In this document: positions 57,498-64,000 of the stretch, one piece after another
Numbering within the stretch: the stretch's first letter is position 1
Layout of the letters: each line of letters opens with the position of its first letter
NCBI GenBank assembly: GCA_002110485.1
Contig: MOWL01000067.1
Span: 1,984,001 to 2,048,000, forward strand
Direction: 5' to 3'
DNA from: Emergomyces orientalis
Taxonomy: Eukaryota > Ascomycota > Eurotiomycetes > Onygenales > Ajellomycetaceae
DNA: 64,000 bases
Notes under the pieces: generated by a model
Database searches by the model: none
What the model was told of the DNA's origin: nothing
Seen by the model: the letters and a program-made list of their open reading frames with translations, nothing else
Position numbers and translations under genes: made by a program

Positions 57498-59184
57498 TCA
57501 CTCGCACTGACCACCATGAGATCTTCCTCTATCTTCGTTTTCATGCTGAGATAGGGAAGGGGGATGATACTCTCTAGTCATCCCATGTCGCCCCATTCCT
57601 TGCATCTTCTTCTCCTGCTCCCGTTTCATCAGTGAAAGCGTGCTGACTTGAAGCTCCTGAAACGCGAGGAACGTGACGAGCGGCGCTCCGAGCATCTCCA
57701 GGATTTTGTGCGTGTCATGCATATGTTTTCTAATGACACTATCCGGGGTGCAGAAGGTACGGACACTCATCTCCTTGGCGATCGCCTTCCAATTACGCAA
57801 CGTGGCATTGAGAGCAACCACATTCTGTGCACATTCGCCATGAAATTTGAACGTTCGTAGGTTGTAGATGACGAGATCACGCTGGGTGAGCTGGTCGAAT
57901 TGAAACTGGACGACTTGAGGACGATTTTTTGAAGCCCAGAAATTGGTGACTTTCGTAACGGATTCCACCGATATGCGACCCTCTTTGTATTGGTCGAGGA
58001 GGAACTTGTTGGCTGTCACGCATATCATAAGCTCTACCTCAGAGTACAATTTTGCCTGTGTTGGAGGATCCAGGGAAATGGGGAAAGTCGATTGGAACCT
58101 TTCTTTGGATTTCTTAACATCTCCTGTCTGGAGAACCGAATAGTCAGATTAAAAACAGAGACTCGCAGTGCTAAGGAATTTCCAGAACCCGAGAAATGTT
58201 GGACCTACCATATCCTCAACGCGTTGTTTAATCTTTTCACCAAGCGACTTGAAACCAGGCCTTTTGTTCTTTTCAGAAGGGCTCTCTTTTAAGGAAGGGC
58301 TGCGTCCCAACCAACCGTTTTCCCCAAAAAGCTTTTTATGCGGTGATCGAGGTCTCTTCGTAGGGCTTGGCAGAAATTCGAGCGGTGAATTTTCGTCAAG
58401 ATCCTCGAGGATTTTAACAGGAGACAAAGACCTCCCTCTAACACGTACTCTGTCAGGGGATCCAGATCGTTGTTTCTGGTGTCCAGTGAACACATTCGCT
58501 GGAGGATTCCAGTTGTGGTAATAGGGGTCATCACCATATGGCGCGTCGTCATAATTCGTACTACCATCAAGAGATTTAACATTGCTCCCCTCAGACTTGG
58601 AAATAGGGAGGCGTCTGTTATATTGGTTTGCATCAACCGGATATGAAAATGCCTTTGGTGGGATTCCCGGGTTGACTTCAGATGTCTCAGGGTCAAACGG
58701 CCACATTATTTCGCGTCCTCCCGCAGACTGGCTAGAATCACCCGCGCTGTTGTATGAAGAGTGGCTAATAATATGTTAGCGTCACTGCCCCCAAATCTAC
58801 AAATAGGGTGTTATTAACATACTTATCGTATACTATCGGCACTTCCATTGAGCGCATTGGATTAAACTTGTCTGGTTCGAGCGTCAAAACAGGCTTTCCA
58901 ATATTTTTGACTGACTTCAACAGTGGGTTGTTCAAGATTTCACGCGTTAGCAGGCGAAAAGTATCTTTGGTTGGAGAACCAGAAGAAGATTGTGAATATA
59001 CGGATGCACTTGAAGCTGCAGAGTGGAGATAGGAGTTTTGAACTGTAAATTGTTGTGTAGGGAACGTATCTGTTGCTCCGTGCAGCTGTTGGGTTCTGTT
59101 GTGGTCGATATCGAGGCCACGAATACCCTCAAGAGCGGCGTCTTCGTATACAGAATAATCCCTTCCACTGAATTGATTCTCCAT
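57498..59184 (-). CDS. Conserved-looking protein of unknown function with CDK-type phosphorylation motifs
   Basis: I do not recognise this protein. Three exons (59184-58823, 58764-58209, 58127-57498) join without any frame break and give 515 residues. Residues 1-120 are polar with Ser runs and a short helical block (TFRLLTREILNNPLLKSVKN). Residues 120-305 are Pro/Ser/Asn-rich and probably disordered, with several S-P-x-K/R sites (LSPVK, SPTKR, SPHKK). From about 305 to 480 a compact, helix-rich domain follows (LYSEVELMICVTANKFLLDQ, TLRNWKAIAKEMSVRTFC, SVIRKHMHDTHKILEMLGA). The C-terminus is polar with a His-rich end. The S-P-x-K/R sites suggest cell-cycle kinase regulation (inference). No membrane segment or signal peptide is seen. 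Confidence 0.8.
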
Positions 59185-61059
59185 GGTGAATAAAATGGTT
59201 TGCTGAGACTTTCGAGTACCTGGAACTGTGGGAAAGTGTATCAACAACTACGAATATTGATCGGTTGCCCCGGCGGACGATAACAAAGTGCAACTTCAGC
59301 TTCGAATCAACATATAACGTTCAAAGCAATTCTAGAATCCCAAAAAAAAAAAACGCAGCTAGATATTGAGGTGTAGCAATTTCTGTGGATAACAAGCGGT
59401 ATGGAGTGGACAGAAATAAACATGATCTTTGTAAAATGGTGCTTTATAATATGGGTTGTATAAAGCCGCTGGAGTCAAAATAGGAAACTAAACAAAACTT
59501 TCTCTACACCTCAATGATATACCAAGAATCTAAAATCTGTCCTTTCACCGAGCTCCTGACACAACCTTGCAAATACTAAGGTTCAGGCTCTGGCCCATTG
59601 TAGGCCTAGTATGAATATATCATTGACCAAGTTGAATTCAACAATGGTCTTCACTAAAGACTTTCATGGTATTAGTGAATAAAGGTATTGAATTTCAACA
59701 ATGCAATCCAATTTGCAACAAAAATTTGTTTTGTTTGTATATTTTTGTATATTCCATTGCATGAATATTCAAAACTTCAAGCGATATTGAGAAAAACATA
59801 CAATCCAGATGTTCAAGTGACACTATCATTCATTCTCATTTACATAAGCAAATTTCAGGCTAACAGCCAAAATAGGATTCAAAAAATTATAAAAAGAAAA
59901 AAGAAAACGGTTGAAATAACAGCATGCAAAGAGCAATGGAATGTCTACACAATCACAATGATTTGTATACAAAACAACTTTGCACAAAACATCTGGCACA
60001 ATATGTTGTTGTACGGCTGCCAGCCAAACCAAGATAAGGGTTTTTCAAATGTTGCCATCATATCCACAACTGAAAAAGAAAAGAAAAAAAGTAGTTTGAA
60101 ATTGTCTCAAGTCATCCCCAGGAGAGGCGCAATTCGCATGTTACTTCGCAAGGCTGCATGGTACCCCACAGGGTATTATATTCAACATTCAATCCAGCGG
60201 TTATTAGCACGGCTAATACAGGGGAGAGACGGAGGTGAAGAAGCGCCAGGTAGCCCAGAAGGCATGCCCTACCAATATGGAAGCAGCACGATTCTTGGTT
60301 TATCAGGATCAGAGCCCGCACTTCTCAAGCAGGTGTCCCGAGCTCCTGACTGTGTTTCGGGGAGCAAAGTCAGCGACGATCCATCCATGGATGCAGACCG
60401 AGAAATCGCGGGGACAATTCTCTGCAAAGACGGGGGTAGGGCACCAACTACACTCATATTAGGGACTGCTATCCGCATCCAATAAATAGCACTAGTAGAT
60501 GCGAAGGGCAGTGTAACTTATCCGGATATGATGGTGATAACTAGCTCAACGAAGCTAGTTGACTAATATTTTGATCTCACCACCACGTGATCTGTACACT
60601 GCCGAATGCCAACTCCGGCGCTGAAACTAAGGCATTACCTGTTCTCCAGAGCTGCAGGACAACCGAACCGTGAAATGGTCCAAGACCCGAGCTGCTCACC
60701 TGCGAGTGAGATACGGCAGTCATCGCGGCTACCCCCCGCACCATAGAGACCGCTGTCACTGGCTAGGGCTCCCCCACATCAGCTACATTAGGTCTGAAAT
60801 CCCGTGATGTTGCCATTCAAGGCCGATGTTGGCGGCAATCAGCTTTGTAGCTATGGCCATTGAGATAATAAAATGATGCCCATGATTGATCCTTGAACGT
60901 GTTTATAAGCAACCCGTGCTTCCGCATTTGTGTGGTTGATTTCTCTAATTTCAATACTTCCTTGTGGTCATCGTGAATAACACTCCAACCCTTGGAGCAG
61001 AAATGCCCATGCCTATCTCCGCAAACTTCCCATTATATTAATTCCTCGTTATCCTAAAA
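59185..61059. other. Intergenic region with an AT-rich island and an inverted repeat
   Basis: 59300-60110 is strongly AT-rich. An open frame from a TTG at 59690 to 60485 (first ATG near 59960) is unusually long for such sequence, but it has no recognised motif and its codon mix changes abruptly near 60110. A perfect 8-base inverted repeat occurs at 60539-60560. The right end contains the promoter of the FAD monooxygenase gene. Confidence 0.45.
60539..60560. repeat. Short perfect inverted repeat
   Basis: Arms aactagct and agctagtt are separated by six bases, giving a possible 8-base-pair hairpin. It lies about 500 bases before the FAD monooxygenase start. It may be a chance hairpin or a protein site. 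Confidence 0.6.
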
Positions 61060-63124
61060 ATGCCCTGTAATGGGAGCGAGGACAGGATACCTCACCTAGA
61101 TGACAAATACGATGTTGTTATCATTGGCGCTGGGCCTGTCGGGCTTCTCGCCTCCCTATGCTTCTCCAAATGGGGATATAAAGTCAAACACATTGATAAC
61201 CGCCCAGTACCCACCAAAACCGGCCGGGCTGATGGTATTCAACCCCGTTCACTGGAATTACTACGAAACCTGGGTATAAAACGCAAGATCATGGCGCATC
61301 ATCCCGCGAGGGTTTACGACGTTGCGTTCTGGGACCCCTTATCGGATGGCAAAGGAATTCATCGCACCGGGAGTTGGCCTAGCTGCCCTTCTTTCATCGA
61401 TACGAGATACCCCTTCACCACGTTATTGCACCAAGGTTTCATTGAGAGAGCATTCATAGAGGAGCTGGCGAAGCATGATACCACCATCGACCGGCCATGG
61501 ACCATTGTTGGGTTTAAGAACGATTGGAAAGATAACACGTACCCCGTGGAAATCACTCTCAAGGACCTCAATACCAACATCGAGCAAGTATTGAGAACAA
61601 AATATCTATTCGGTGGGGAAGGTGCCAAAAGCTTTATTAGAGAGCAATTGGGCATACAAGTTTTTCACAAGGATCCGATTTCTCATGTTTGGGGTGTGAT
61701 GGATGGAGTGGTACAGACAGACTTCCCTGATATCCTGGTATGAACGTTATGATCCCGTACTATGCAGACAAATGGGTGTTGATGTGAATCTGTCTAGACA
61801 AAATGCACAATTCATTCGGATAGTGGCTCTATAATGGTCATACCGCGAGAAAATAATATGGTTCGGTTATACGTCCAAATTTCGTCTTCGACTGATCCAG
61901 ACTGGAATCCGCGGAAAACGGCGACAGTTTCAGAGGTACAGAAGGCGGCCAAACGGATTTTCCAGCCTTACCATTTAGAATGGGACAGGGTGGAGTGGTA
62001 CTCTGTGTATCCCATCGGGCAAGGTATTGCTGAAAAGTATACCTTGGACCATCGTGTATTCATAGGTGGCGATGCTTGCCATACACATAGCGTGAGTGAT
62101 CTATGTTCGCTGCTATCAAGAATACAAATTGTGCATACCTCGTAACTAATCACTTCTCCAGCCAAAAGCGGGCCAGGGTATGAACACCGCATTTCACGAC
62201 GCGTTAAACTTCGCCTGGAAAATCCATATGGTAGAAGGAGGTTTCGCCAAACCTTCCATTTTGACCACATATGAATCAGAACGTAAGCTGATTGCCGAAA
62301 CTCTCCTCGACTTTGACGCTAAATACGCTGCCTTGTTCTCCTCACGACACCCATCCGCAGCCGAAGTGGGAGCAGCCACCAACAACGACGATGTCGGGAC
62401 AAACAACACCAACGAATTTGTAAATATGTTCAAGTCCGCTTGTGAATTTACCAGTGGGTACGGTGTCGTTTATCATCCGAACATTTTCAACTGGGGACCT
62501 GATCATCCCGCCAAGTCCCCTCTGTTCAGCCCCGCAGGGGTAAAATTGATCCCCGGCCGAGTCTTCCCCTCATGCACCGTTACACGACTCAGTGACGCCA
62601 ACAAAGTCCCACTGGAACAAGAAATACCCGTCAACGGATCCTTCCGCATTCACATCTTCGCCGGAAACCCAGACAAGACACGACAAGCAGTGGACGATTT
62701 CTCCTTAAACCTGGAGAAAAAACGATCTTTCTACTCCAACTATCAGAAGAAGGATATCGACACCGTCTCCCATTTCGAGCGACATAACCCACACTCCCGC
62801 TTCTTCACGCTCTCCGTGGTATACTCAGGAAGAACGGGGGCGAGCGCAATAGACCAACTGCCCAAAGTGCTGAGGGCCTATCGCCATCATATATATGTTG
62901 ACAACATCCCTGACATCAAAGTGCCGCATGCAAAAGCAGCGGCCCACACGAAACTTGGCTTTGATACGGAGAACGGGGGTGTGGTTGTTCTCAGGCCAGA
63001 TGGACATATCGCGTGCACTCTGCAGCTCGTCAATGGGAGCGGCACGGTGGATGCGCTGAATGAGTATTTTGGGGCGTTTGCAACTAAGTCTCTAGGAGAC
63101 GGACATTCTCGGGCGAGATTGTAA
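61060..63124 (+). CDS. FAD-dependent phenol 2-monooxygenase-type hydroxylase
   Basis: Flavin hydroxylase of the PheA/TfdB class that would hydroxylate a phenolic substrate with NADPH and O2. Three exons, 61060-61737, 61798-62091 and 62162-63124, give 644 residues, the family's normal size. The FAD/NAD fold starts at DVVIIGAGPVGLLASLCFSK (GxGxxG, about residue 25), with the R-x-DG region in GRADGIQPRSLELLRNLG. The second FAD motif is FIGGDACHTHSPKAGQGMN, completed across intron 2, where the Asp contacts the flavin ribityl. The last 180 residues form the thioredoxin-like dimerisation domain of phenol hydroxylases (FRIHIFAGNPD, VLRPDGHIACTL). Fungi carry many such paralogs for catechol or phenolic breakdown and secondary metabolism; the substrate is not predictable. 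No other pathway gene lies beside it in this window. Confidence 0.94.
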
Positions 63125-64000
63125 TGTCATAGATATATCATCCCGTATCCGGCTCAACTGCTAACGGTAATGTATTGGGTTTTTTTTTTGGTTTATATAT
63201 ACCTGGGCATTACATTTTGTTGCGTATATGTGCATATTTGTACTCCAAGCGAGTCTGTGATTATACTTAGTCTTTTTTATTGTTTTTTTTCTACTTTTCT
63301 TCTTCTTGTGCCAACATTGCCAATCAGGTCTAATGACTTGGCCGACAAAAATGAACTAACTACCTTTTCGCTCAATTTTTTTGAATCTCCAGACTCATTT
63401 GTATTCAAAAAGTGAATCTTCCGCTGGTATCAATCGCAGATCAGTGTTCCACCTCTTAAGTCGGGGGTGATAAAACGAAGTCTCACGCAGTATTCCGCGA
63501 AAGAAAAACGAACTGTTATATTTCAGATCCAAAATCTCTTCTAGCTCTTAGATTGCAACTGAGTCTAACGATCTGCCGACCCCTTTACCAAATGGATGGC
63601 ATCATCATCCTCCTTTCCTTCACCCGTGCCAGTGATTCAGTCAATCATATACAAAGCCAACATCCAAGTGGGGCGCCAGACAATGTTCTTTGGTGGTTTT
63701 ATCTCTTCTCCATGATATAGTAGCGGCCGCCTATCTTATCGTCAGTATCTCAGACTCATTCCGATCTCCAGGCTGATGGTAGGATTATCATTGATTTACC
63801 ACGTTGATGCACGTAATAAGCTTTGTTGAATTGGTCGATCAGGGCTGATTATTGAGTTCTGCTTTACCTGCGTCTGCATCAACCAACCAGATACCATTGC
63901 TTATCCTTTGCTTGACGGAGTTGGCTCAGATTGCGCAGGCAATGGAGGAGGCGGAGGGCATGCAGTTTCAGAAGTTTCAGAAGTAGCAATACGAAACGAA
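63125..64000. other. 3' flank of the FAD monooxygenase gene
   Basis: Starts with T-rich sequence that fits a 3' untranslated region (63180-63310). No gene is supported up to the window end; a gene may begin beyond it. Confidence 0.5.

Noticed and set aside
57298..57507. Minus-strand 69-codon frame with a hydrophobic segment
   Set aside because: Starts without ATG and overlaps the 3' end of the neighbouring gene; best read as 3' untranslated sequence.
59690..60485. 265-codon plus-strand frame as a real gene
   Set aside because: It begins with TTG, has no recognisable motif, and its composition changes abruptly in the middle.
1..64000. tRNA or rRNA genes
   Set aside because: I looked for B-box-like GGTTCGAATCC segments. 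Those found (for example near 4279 and 46530) lie inside protein-coding exons and have no cloverleaf partner.
1..64000. CRISPR array, operon structure or bacterial ribosome-binding sites
   Set aside because: No regularly spaced repeats occur, and the genes have spliceosomal introns and individual promoters.

Overview
This window is nuclear DNA of a filamentous ascomycete. The genes carry short spliceosomal introns (mostly 45-130 bases, GTAAGT/GTATGT donors, CAG/TAG acceptors), intergenic regions are long, and microsatellites are common. Gene content (an XlnR-type zinc-cluster regulator, Egt1-type ergothioneine synthase, CnxE/gephyrin-like molybdenum-cofactor protein, Kei1, Rpo41, Rpc37) points to the Eurotiomycetes. 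Moderate AT content, long spacers and few metabolic clusters make Onygenales plausible, but the order and species are inference. I see no operons, CRISPR arrays, tRNA or rRNA genes, and no intact transposon. Exon coordinates come from reading splice sites and reading-frame continuity by eye.

Layout. 1-3767: no convincing gene, one unidentified open frame, a perfect 20-base palindrome. 3768-5425 (-): aldehyde dehydrogenase. 6006-6760 (-): weak unidentified gene, then about 3.7 kb without a clear gene. 10516-13594 (+): ergothioneine synthase, 7 exons. 14079-15381 (-): DUF92/TMEM19-like membrane protein, divergent from 15867-17030 (+), a PflX-like radical SAM enzyme. 18684-21690 (-): XlnR-type regulator. 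21691-27293: a 5.6 kb spacer without a clear gene. 27294-28094 (+): hotdog thioesterase. 28824-33246 (-): mitochondrial RNA polymerase Rpo41. 33784-35183 (-): RNA polymerase III subunit Rpc37/RPC5. 35945-40881 (-): sulfite reductase beta subunit. 42897-44154 (-): Kei1, subunit of inositol phosphorylceramide synthase. 45554-46568 (-): Ypt6/Rab6 GTPase, divergent from 47202-48161 (+), V-ATPase proteolipid c'' (Vma16). 48947-about 49272 (-): previously unlisted cysteine-rich small protein. 50451-52849 (+): MogA-MoeA fusion (CnxE). 53289-56741 (-): DDHD phospholipase. 57498-59184 (-): conserved-looking protein of unknown function. 61060-63124 (+): phenol-hydroxylase-type FAD monooxygenase.

How they work together. 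Most genes are independent housekeeping functions, not a cluster. Several fall into one loose theme of sulfur and Fe-S or cofactor chemistry: sulfite reductase supplies sulfide for cysteine, Egt1 uses cysteine with histidine to make ergothioneine, CnxE completes the molybdenum cofactor, and the PflX-like enzyme is a radical SAM Fe-S protein. Ypt6, Vma16, Kei1 and the DDHD phospholipase all act in the endomembrane system.

The most interesting items are the PflX-like radical SAM gene paired head-to-head with a DUF92 membrane protein, and the hidden three-exon cysteine-rich protein that is only visible when two introns are removed.
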